From an uncultured Subdoligranulum sp. (GTDB taxonomy: Bacteria; Bacillota; Clostridia; Oscillospirales; Ruminococcaceae): a DNA stretch of 10,766 bases. The stretch's first letter is position 1. The number at the start of each line of letters is the position of its first letter. The notes under the pieces are model-generated. The model worked only from the letters and a program-made list of their open reading frames with translations. It was not told where the DNA came from and did no database searches. The translations under genes and the position numbers were made by a program. Positions 4,717-10,766 of the stretch are shown one piece after another. The stretch lies in assembly GCA_904374465.1 (NCBI GenBank), contig CAJFFY010000051.1, positions 1 to 10,766 on the forward strand, written 5' to 3'.

Positions 4717-7020
4717 ATGGACCGACAAATTCTCGTGGCCGGTGAGCTTGCGGCCACCTTTATTGCCCTGCCCGAAGAGGATCTTGTGCAGGACTCCCTC
4801 TATGCCCGCCGCCTGAGCGGCACCCTGAAAGTGGCCCAGGCGCTGCGGCAGCTGGAGATTCCCTGTGCGGCGGCGGGGAAATTCTTCACCGATCCCCTGG
4901 GCTTTTCCCTTCTGAAAAGCGCCGAGCTTCACGCGCTGGACACCCGCAACCTTCTGCCCTGCAAGGGGCGCACCGCCTTTTCCGTCCGCACCGCCGACGG
5001 CCAGGTCGAAGCGTCCTGCCCCGCCGACCCGCAAGGCACACAGGTCCCGGCCTTTTCCCTCTCCCCCTGCGCGGTGGCCGTGCTGGACGGCGGATTTGTG
5101 CGGGATCCCCTGGGGCAGGCCCTCTACGACCAGTGCGTCGAGCTGTGTGCCCGGACCGACGCCCCGCTGATCCTGTACTGTCTGGAAGCCATGCCGCCGC
5201 TGCCCGAAGACCAGCTGGGCCGGGCGCAGATCCTCTATCTGGAGGCGGGCGCCGCCGCGGCCTACCCTTCCCCCGCCGCCCTGCTGCGGGGCCGGACCCA
5301 GGCCGTGCTGGTGCTGGACCACCAGAATCTGCTGCTGACCACCCGGCAGGGCACCCAGAAATTTTCCAACTTTGACCCTTCCGCCCACAACGAGCCGGCC
5401 CTGGGCGCCGCCGCCCTGGCCTGGATGCTGTACAGCTACGAGATCTGCGGCGAATCGCTGGAAAGCCAGTGGTCCCATCCCGCCTTTGTGCAGGAACTGG
5501 TGTACAACATCCGGGCGGCGTGGCACACCCCCAGCTCCCACCTGGAAAAGCTGCGCGCCGTGCTGCACGCCAACCGGACGGGGCATCACCTGCTTTCCCT
5601 GGCGCAGCACAAGATGGACGCCGCCGCCCCCCGGGTGGCCCAGAGTCCCTGGCGGCTGCAATACCATATTTCGGCCCCCAGCGGCTGGATCAACGACCCC
5701 AACGGGCTGATCCAGATGGACGGGGTCTACCATGTGTTTTACCAGCTGCATCCCTTCTCGCCGGAGTGGGGCCCCATGTACTGGGGGCATGTGACCAGCC
5801 GGGACCTGGCCCACTGGCATCAGGAACCCATCGCCCTGGCCCCCGACCAGCCCTATGAGGCCGGGTGTTTTTCGGGCAGCGCCGTCAACGACAACGGCGT
5901 GCTGACCCTGCTGTACACCGCCCACAACGACGGCAACGACGTGAAGGAATGCCAGTGTCTGGCCCGCAGCTGCGACGGCGGCCGGACCTTTGAAAAGTAC
6001 CCCGCCAACCCGGTCATCCCCAAATACCCCAAGGACGGTTCCCCCGATTTCCGGGACCCCAAGGTGTGGCGGCAGGACGGCCAGTGGCAGATGGTGGTGG
6101 GCACCAGCAAACACAAGAAAGGCCGGGTGCTGCTCTACTCCTCCCGCGATCTGGAGCACTGGGACTACCGGGGCGTCCTCTGCGAGAGCGACGGCACCCA
6201 GGGCGAGATGTGGGAATGCCCCAACTTCTGCACCATCGACGGCCAGGACGTGCTGATCTACTCCCCCATGGGCATGAAGGGGCACAAGAACATCTACAGC
6301 GTGGGCCGCTTTGACTGTGCCGCCGGCAAGTTCTACCCCGAGGACGCCCGGGAGCTGGATTACGGCACCAACTTTTATGCGGCCCAGGTCTTTGAGGACG
6401 AGCAGGGGCGCACCCTGCTGATTGCCTGGATGGACGCCTGGGGCACCGATTTTCCCAGCCAGGCGGACGGCTGGGCCGGGGCGCTGACCCTGCCGCGGGT
6501 GCTGCGGATGCGCGGCAAGACGCTGCTGCAGCAGCCCGCCCCCGAGCTGTCGCTGCTGCGCAAAAGCCATCCTCTGCATCTGTCGGGCACCGTGACCCGG
6601 GACAGCAACCCCCTGCAGGATCTGCGGGGCAACTGTCTGGAACTGCTCTTCCGGTTTTCCCCCGCATCGGCCCGCCGGGGCTTCCAGCTCTGTCTGCTGG
6701 CCGACCCCGAGACCGGCAAGAGCGCCCGCCTGCTCTACGACGGGCAGAAGCACGCCTTCGCCTTCCCCCACGGCCTGTTCCAGGACCGGGAGAAGTTCCG
6801 CGCCGACTACATCCCCTGCCGGGAGGACGCCGAGACGGTGGACGTGCATATCTTTGTGGACCGCTGTTCGGTGGAAGTCTTCATCGACCAGGGCGCCCTG
6901 TGCTTCACCCAGCGGGTCTATCCCACCCAGGCCGGTCAGTGCTATGCCCTGACCGCCGACGGCCTGGAGCTTTCCGCCTGCGACGCCTGGCTGCTGGGCA
7001 GCGCCTTTTCCCCCCAATAA
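4717..7020 (+). CDS. GH32 beta-fructosidase with N-terminal degenerate PfkB-like domain
   Basis: A 767-residue cytosolic enzyme with no signal peptide, expected to hydrolyse terminal fructose from sucrose or fructo-oligosaccharides (sucrose 6-phosphate is also possible). The GH32 five-blade propeller starts at about 316. The nucleophile is Asp327 in WINDPNG, the transition-state stabiliser is Asp447 in FRDPK, and the acid/base is Glu500 in WECPNF; GCFSGSAV is also present. The C-terminal beta-sandwich contains DRCSVEVFIDQG (about residues 714-726). Typical GH32 enzymes are about 480-500 residues; the extra first 290 or so resemble a ribokinase/PfkB fold (VAQALRQLEIPCAAAGKFF, then DPLGFSLLKSAELHALDT). 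That domain lacks the GAGD catalytic motif (about 225-233 reads NEPALGAAA) and the usual Gly-Gly...Asn signature, so it is probably a pseudokinase. A GAGGA site lies six bases before the ATG, 39 bp after the regulator gene. No working fructokinase is nearby. Confidence 0.92.
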   Translation: MDRQILVAGELAATFIALPEEDLVQDSLYARRLSGTLKVAQALRQLEIPCAAAGKFFTDPLGFSLLKSAELHALDTRNLLPCKGRTAFSVRTADGQVEASCPADPQGTQVPAFSLSPCAVAVLDGGFVRDPLGQALYDQCVELCARTDAPLILYCLEAMPPLPEDQLGRAQILYLEAGAAAAYPSPAALLRGRTQAVLVLDHQNLLLTTRQGTQKFSNFDPSAHNEPALGAAALAWMLYSYEICGESLESQWSHPAFVQELVYNIRAAWHTPSSHLEKLRAVLHANRTGHHLLSLAQHKMDAAAPRVAQSPWRLQYHISAPSGWINDPNGLIQMDGVYHVFYQLHPFSPEWGPMYWGHVTSRDLAHWHQEPIALAPDQPYEAGCFSGSAVNDNGVLTLLYTAHNDGNDVKECQCLARSCDGGRTFEKYPANPVIPKYPKDGSPDFRDPKVWRQDGQWQMVVGTSKHKKGRVLLYSSRDLEHWDYRGVLCESDGTQGEMWECPNFCTIDGQDVLIYSPMGMKGHKNIYSVGRFDCAAGKFYPEDARELDYGTNFYAAQVFEDEQGRTLLIAWMDAWGTDFPSQADGWAGALTLPRVLRMRGKTLLQQPAPELSLLRKSHPLHLSGTVTRDSNPLQDLRGNCLELLFRFSPASARRGFQLCLLADPETGKSARLLYDGQKHAFAFPHGLFQDREKFRADYIPCREDAETVDVHIFVDRCSVEVFIDQGALCFTQRVYPTQAGQCYALTADGLELSACDAWLLGSAFSPQ

Positions 7021-7038
7021 AGAAGGAGAGACTTGATT

Positions 7039-7818
7039 ATGGCTCAATTGTTCTGCAATTTTGTTTCCTATTCCCTCGGGTACGGCGTGGACATCTCCAT
7101 CACCCTGCCCACCCTCAGTTCCTGCGACCTGGGGCCGGACGCCAAGCCCTGCCACACCCCCCGGGCCCCCTACCCGGTGCTCTATCTGCTCCACGGCCAC
7201 GGCAACGACTACAAATGCTGGCTGCGGTACACCTCGATGGAGCGGTACGCCGAGGAGCGCCGCATCGCCGTGGTGACCTGCTCGGTGGGCAACAAGGCCT
7301 ATATGAACGCCGCCTACGGGGAAAACTACTACGACTTTGTGGCCTACGAGCTGCCCGAATTCATCTGCGGCAACTTCCCGGTCTCCCGGGATCCCAAGGA
7401 CACCTACATCGCCGGCCTTTCGATGGGCGGCTACGGCGCCCTGGCCCACGGGCTGAGCCGGCCGGAGAGCTTCGGCGCGGTGGGGGCCTTCTCGCCGGGC
7501 ATCGACATGGGTTCCCGCCAGAGCACCCTGGGCCACGAACTGCCCCCCACCATCAACCTCTACGACCAGCTGGACCAGGATCTGGACGCCGGCAAGAAGC
7601 TGCCCGCCCTCTTCCTGTGCTGCGGGCAGAACGATTTCCTCTACCAGTCGGTGGTAGCCTACCACCAGCACCTGGAGAGCCGGTCGGTGCCCCACGTCTG
7701 GGACAGCCTGCCCGGCTATGAGCACGAGTGGGCCTTCTGGGATCTGGAACTGCCCAAATTTCTCGACTGGCTCCCCCGCACCGACGCCTACGCCGGGATG
7801 CCGCTGCACAAGCTGTAA
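7039..7818 (+). CDS. Alpha/beta-hydrolase esterase, EstA/EstD-like
   Basis: A 259-residue serine esterase of the tributyrin-esterase / S-formylglutathione-hydrolase-like group, cytosolic (no signal peptide). Visible landmarks are the oxyanion-region stretch LYLLHGHGNDYKCW, the nucleophile elbow GLSMGGYGAL with Ser128, Asp199 in CGQNDFL, and His229 in YEHEWAFWD, which together make a complete catalytic triad. I chose the ATG at 7039. A TTG six bases earlier is possible but sits only four bases from the AAGGAG ribosome site. The gene follows GH32 by 18 bp and is surely co-transcribed with it. Members of this family remove acetyl or other short acyl groups from sugars and related esters, so a role in deacylating imported saccharides before GH32 cleavage is plausible but inferred. 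The C-terminal tail of about 15 residues after the hydrolase fold is unremarkable. Confidence 0.88.
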   Translation: MAQLFCNFVSYSLGYGVDISITLPTLSSCDLGPDAKPCHTPRAPYPVLYLLHGHGNDYKCWLRYTSMERYAEERRIAVVTCSVGNKAYMNAAYGENYYDFVAYELPEFICGNFPVSRDPKDTYIAGLSMGGYGALAHGLSRPESFGAVGAFSPGIDMGSRQSTLGHELPPTINLYDQLDQDLDAGKKLPALFLCCGQNDFLYQSVVAYHQHLESRSVPHVWDSLPGYEHEWAFWDLELPKFLDWLPRTDAYAGMPLHKL

Positions 7819-7863
7819 GCCCTTTTCCTCCCAAAAACCGAACCGCCCCGCCGCCACCGGAAC

Positions 7864-7890
7864 CCCCGATGGCCGCGGGGCCTTTTGTTT
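7864..7890 (+). terminator. Weak rho-independent terminator after the esterase gene
   Basis: A 5-bp all-G/C stem (CCCCG 7864-7868 with CGGGG 7876-7880, 7-nt loop) is followed by CCTTTTGTTT, 45 bp past the esterase stop codon. The stem is short, but an alternative GGCC/GGCC stem overlaps it. It probably ends the regulator-GH32-esterase transcript, with some read-through possible. Confidence 0.55.
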
Positions 7891-7922
7891 CGGGCCTTTT
7901 CCCCTTTTTTCGGCGGCAGCCC

Positions 7923-7951
7923 TTGCCAAACCGGCGGCACCGGCCTATAAT
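7923..7951 (+). promoter_or_regulatory. Sigma-A promoter of the MATE-fusion gene
   Basis: TTGCCA (7923-7928) and TATAAT (7946-7951) are separated by 17 bp, with a predicted start near 7958. The leader is only about 26 bases and carries AAGGAGG (7970-7976). No operator resembling O1-O3 is present, so this gene is probably outside the sugar regulon. Confidence 0.8.
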
Positions 7952-7983
7952 CGCTGTTGGACAACCCGGAAGGAGGAACCCCC

Positions 7984-9588
7984 GTGAACACCAACGAACT
8001 GTTTGGCACCCAGCCCATCGGCCGGATTCTCTGGAAGCTGGCGCCGCCCGTCATGCTGGCCCAGCTGATCCAGGCACTGTACAACATCATCGACAGCCTC
8101 TTCATCGGGCATTATGCCGCCTCGGGGCTGACGGCCCTCTCGATCATCTATCCGCTGCAGCTGCTGATGATCGCCCTGGCCGTGGGCACCGGGGTGGGCA
8201 TCAACACCGTGATGGCCGCCGAGCTGGGCATCGCCGGGGCCGCCGTGGCCACCGTCACCGGCCAGGTGGTGGCGGCGGTGGTGGTGGCCCGCAAGGCGCT
8301 GTGTCCCCCGCCCGCCCTGGCGGTATTTCCCGGGCATATTGCCCGGATCTTCCGGCTGGGACTGCCCAACATCCTGATGCAGTCGGCCTACACTGTCTAC
8401 ATCCTGGGCCTCAACCTGATTCTGGCCGGCTTCTCCGACCAGGCGGTGACCGCCCTGGGGCTCTACTACAAGTGGCAGACCTTCTTTTTCATTCCGCTGG
8501 GCGCCATGCAGACCTGCATTGTGCCGGTGATCAGCTTCAACTACGCGGCGCGCAAGATCGCCCGCTGCCGCCAGACCCTGGTCACCGCCGTGGGCTTCGG
8601 CCTGGCGCTGATGACGGTGGGGGCCTTCTTCTTCCTGGTCTTCCCCGCCCCCATGCTGCGGGTCTTTACCGCCGACGAGCGGGTGGTGGACATCGGCCGG
8701 GTGGGGTTCCGGTTCATCGGGGTCAACTTCTTCCCGCTGGTCACCTCGCTGATTTTCCCGGTCTTCTTCCAGGCCGTGGGCTACAGCCTGAAAAGTTCCC
8801 TGCTGACGGTGATCCGCACGGTGGTGCTCTTTGTGCCGCTGGGGTATCTGTTTTCCCGCTGGGGGCTGACCTGGTTCTGGCTGACCTTCCCGGTGACCGA
8901 GACGGTGACCTCCCTGGTGGGATTCTGGTTTTACCGGCAGTTCCTGGCCCAGGACTATGTCACCGAAGCGGCCCCCGCCGCCCCGGCCCCGGTCCTGCAG
9001 ACCAGCCGCCCCGGCGTGATCCTGACCATCGACCGGCAGCACGGGTCGGGGGGCAAACAGATCGGCAAGCTGGTGGCCCAGAAGCTGGAGGTGCCCTTCT
9101 ATTATAAGGAAATGATCGCCCTGGCCGCCCAGGAGAGCGGGCTGGACCGTCAGTTCCTGTCCGACCTGCACAAGAACACCCCCGATGTGCTGCGCCAGCT
9201 CTACCTGAGCAGCAAGGTGGTCCAGTACGCCGTGCAGGCCCAGGCCGCCATCCTGCACAAGCTGGCGGACCAGGGCAGTTGCGTCATTGTGGGGCGGGCC
9301 GCCGGGTATGTGCTGCGGGACCACCCCGACGTGGTGCGGGTCTTTGTCCACGCGCCGCGCCCCTACCGGCTGCACCGGCTGGAGGATATCTACGGCGATT
9401 CTCCCGCCGAGGCACGGCGGAACCTGCAGCGGTCGGACAGCGCCCGGGCCTCCTACTACCACCACATTTCGGGGCGGCGCTGGGGCGACGCCCGGGACTA
9501 CGCCCTGACGGTGGACGCCTCCATCGGGCCGGAGGCCGCCGCCGACCTGATTGTCCACTATCTGCACAGCCGCCCCAGCGCGCCATAA
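7984..9588 (+). CDS. MATE-family transporter fused to cytidylate-kinase-like domain, internally deleted
   Basis: A 534-residue fusion. Residues 1 to about 330 belong to the MATE cation-antiporting efflux family (MOP superfamily): WKLAPPVMLAQLIQALYNIIDSLFIGH is the first helix, and VISFNYAA is the conserved second-half motif. A Pro/Ala-rich linker (about 331-345) leads to a cytidylate-kinase-like P-loop domain (ILTIDRQHGSGGKQIGK, about 346-362; then VIVGRAAGYVLRDHPDVVRVFV). MATE proteins fused to such kinases occur in Firmicutes, but the partner's role is unknown to me. The start is GTG at 7984, with AAGGAGG seven bases upstream; an upstream TTG at 7957 would place the ribosome site inside the gene. 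At about residues 77-83 the second helix (VGTGVGINTVMAA) joins directly to ELGIAGAAVATVTGQ, which normally begins the sixth helix. Roughly 100 residues are missing, so transport function is doubtful. Confidence 0.87.
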   Translation: MNTNELFGTQPIGRILWKLAPPVMLAQLIQALYNIIDSLFIGHYAASGLTALSIIYPLQLLMIALAVGTGVGINTVMAAELGIAGAAVATVTGQVVAAVVVARKALCPPPALAVFPGHIARIFRLGLPNILMQSAYTVYILGLNLILAGFSDQAVTALGLYYKWQTFFFIPLGAMQTCIVPVISFNYAARKIARCRQTLVTAVGFGLALMTVGAFFFLVFPAPMLRVFTADERVVDIGRVGFRFIGVNFFPLVTSLIFPVFFQAVGYSLKSSLLTVIRTVVLFVPLGYLFSRWGLTWFWLTFPVTETVTSLVGFWFYRQFLAQDYVTEAAPAAPAPVLQTSRPGVILTIDRQHGSGGKQIGKLVAQKLEVPFYYKEMIALAAQESGLDRQFLSDLHKNTPDVLRQLYLSSKVVQYAVQAQAAILHKLADQGSCVIVGRAAGYVLRDHPDVVRVFVHAPRPYRLHRLEDIYGDSPAEARRNLQRSDSARASYYHHISGRRWGDARDYALTVDASIGPEAAADLIVHYLHSRPSAP

Positions 9589-9596
9589 CATGCCGG

Positions 9597-9634
9597 ACAC
9601 CCTCCTTTTCCCGCCGGAAAAGGGCGGTGTTTTT
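9597..9634 (+). terminator. Rho-independent terminator of the MATE-fusion gene
   Basis: An inner perfect 8-bp stem (CCTTTTCC 9604-9611 with GGAAAAGG 9616-9623, loop CGCC) is extended by an outer stem ACACC/GGTGT (9597-9601 with 9626-9630) across a small internal loop, and ends in five Ts. It begins nine bases after the stop codon. Confidence 0.9.
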
Positions 9635-9683
9635 CATTGAGGGAATTTGTTTGGGATTGTATACGGAAAGGATGAAGCAATCG

Positions 9684-10760
9684 ATGGATATTCTCTGGAT
9701 TCTGGCCGAACAGATCGGCCTGTTTGTCATTTACATCGTGGTGGGCATCCTGATGGTCCAGACCCGGGTGCTGACCCGGGACACCCTGGAAACCATCTCC
9801 CGCTTTGTGATGAAGCTGTCCATGCCGGTGATGATCTTTACCACCACCGTGGGCGGGGTGGACCGGTCGTCGCTGGTGCGCTCTTTCCCTCTGCTGGGGC
9901 TCACCGCCGCGCTGTACGTCTGCACCTTCTGCCTGGGCAAGCTGCTGGTGGCCGGGTTCCGGCTGCAGGGGGACCGGGCCCAGGTCTACCGGGCGCTGTC
10001 CATGTTCGGCAACGTGGGCTTCATGGGTATTCCCATCATCTCCAGCATCTACCCCGACTACGGCATGCTGTACATTGCCGTCTGCACCATCGTTGACCAG
10101 CTGGTGCTCTGGACGCTGGGTGTCAAGCTGACCACCCCCGGGGGCAAGGGGTCCTTTGACCCCAAAAAGATGATCAACCCCTGTACCGTGGCGGTGGTGC
10201 TCTCGGTGGTGATGGTGGTCTCCGGCCTGCAGCTGCCCGCCCTGCTGAACACCGCCATGGATAAGATCGGCGGCACCTCCACCCCCCTGGCCATGATCTA
10301 CCTGGGCGGCGTCTTTGCCTGCATGGATGTGCGCAAGTACCTGGCCATCCGGGAATTTTACGGCATCGTGGCCGTCAAGATGCTGCTCTTCCCCCTGGCC
10401 TACTACCTGGTGCTGAAACTGCTGCCCCTGGACCCCAGCATCCATCTGACCATCTCCCTGCTGGCCTCCATGCCGGCCATGTCCTCCATCGTCATGATGG
10501 CCCGGGCCTCCGGCTCGGAGGGGGACTATGCCGGGCACCTTTTTACAACGTCATACCTTCCAAATTTATGCAGTTCCCACCTCAGTATTTTATATACCCT
10601 TCCCTTTTTCTTGAATGAATACTTTTCATCCAAAAACATTGATTTTTGGCTTGATTTAAGCTTCGAACGGCTGCGTCAAGTATTGTTCGCAAAAAGGGTT
10701 CCTGTAAAACAAGAAGTTAAGCCGCCGGTTGCAGTATGGCTTGAACAGACTGTTCGCTGA
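9684..10760 (+). CDS. AEC-family (auxin efflux carrier) permease with altered C-terminus
   Basis: A membrane transporter of the auxin-efflux-carrier family (Mem_trans), whose bacterial members move malate, other organic acids or unknown metabolites. Evidence includes the first helix IGLFVIYIVVGILMVQT, the conserved MPVMIFTT, the FGNVGFMGIPI motif in the middle, and LLASMPAMSSIVMMARASGS near the end. The open frame extends upstream to 9279 inside the previous gene, but I place the start at the ATG at 9684 (358 residues) with AAAGGA 11 bases upstream; an ATG at 9672 is possible, but its ribosome site would touch the start codon. From about residue 286 (position 10539) the sequence stops looking like the family: about 73 AT-rich codons follow (LFTTSYLPNL onward, ending VWLEQTVR), where one final helix and a stop would be expected. 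The native protein was probably about 305-310 residues. No relation to the sugar operon is apparent. Confidence 0.8.
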   Translation: MDILWILAEQIGLFVIYIVVGILMVQTRVLTRDTLETISRFVMKLSMPVMIFTTTVGGVDRSSLVRSFPLLGLTAALYVCTFCLGKLLVAGFRLQGDRAQVYRALSMFGNVGFMGIPIISSIYPDYGMLYIAVCTIVDQLVLWTLGVKLTTPGGKGSFDPKKMINPCTVAVVLSVVMVVSGLQLPALLNTAMDKIGGTSTPLAMIYLGGVFACMDVRKYLAIREFYGIVAVKMLLFPLAYYLVLKLLPLDPSIHLTISLLASMPAMSSIVMMARASGSEGDYAGHLFTTSYLPNLCSSHLSILYTLPFFLNEYFSSKNIDFWLDLSFERLRQVLFAKRVPVKQEVKPPVAVWLEQTVR

Positions 10761-10766
10761 GGTACG
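10539..10766. other. Composition break, probable junction with foreign DNA
   Basis: GC content falls from about 64% (10411-10540) to about 36% (10551-10680) inside an uninterrupted reading frame. The frame stays open to the TGA at 10758, so the permease gains a hybrid tail. A minus-strand frame is also open from the window end to a TAA at 10656 (about 36 codons, not recognisable). I see no inverted repeats or target-site duplication within the visible part, so the identity of the incoming DNA is open. Confidence 0.6.

Noticed and set aside
4570..7929. A 1119-codon minus-strand open frame opposite GH32 and the esterase
   Set aside because: The opposite strand holds intact catalytic motifs for two known families. 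The minus-strand product is low-complexity Gly/Gln/Val/His-rich and lacks a ribosome site.
7945..9600. A 551-codon minus-strand open frame opposite the MATE fusion
   Set aside because: It mirrors a recognisable fusion gene and gives no recognisable domain of its own.
9637..9665. Possible promoter TTGAGG, 17 bp, TATACG before the AEC permease
   Set aside because: The predicted start would fall at about 9672, downstream of the only ribosome-site-like sequence, so the match is probably chance. The true promoter of this gene was not found.

Overview
The window looks like a chromosomal fragment of a high-GC gut Firmicute. The best guess is the Faecalibacterium/Gemmiger/Subdoligranulum part of the Oscillospirales. 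The grounds are strong AGGAGG-type ribosome-binding sites, a Gram-positive lipoprotein signal on the binding protein, and the MATE transporter/cytidylate-kinase-like fusion. This placement is inference from style, not from a marker gene.

Positions 1-253: a moderately AT-rich, hairpin-rich edge segment that may be a mobile-element end, followed by the terminator of the first operon. Positions 254-3407 (minus strand): a three-gene sugar ABC importer without its ATPase, consisting of a lipoprotein binding protein followed by MalF-like and MalG-like permeases. Positions 3408-3792: a dense divergent control region. It has two good sigma-A promoters, three same-orientation copies of a LacI-type operator (core TTAAACGATTAT), a tandem 9-bp repeat, and a small leader that can fold in two mutually exclusive ways. 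Positions 3793-7818 (plus strand): a shortened LacI-family regulator, a 767-residue cytosolic GH32 beta-fructosidase carrying an N-terminal degenerate PfkB-like sugar-kinase domain, and a tributyrin-esterase/EstD-like hydrolase. Positions 7984-9588: a MATE transporter with a large internal deletion, fused to a cytidylate-kinase-like domain, with its own promoter and terminator. Positions 9684-10760: an AEC-family permease whose last part runs into AT-rich foreign-looking DNA.

Working model: the importer brings an unphosphorylated fructoside (sucrose or a short fructo-oligosaccharide) into the cell. The GH32 enzyme splits it in the cytosol, and the esterase may remove acyl groups from imported sugars. 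The LacI-family protein represses both divergent operons from operators placed just downstream of each start site. The least ordinary parts are the pseudokinase-GH32 fusion, the operator array, the alternative leader fold, the MATE deletion and the composition break in the last permease.
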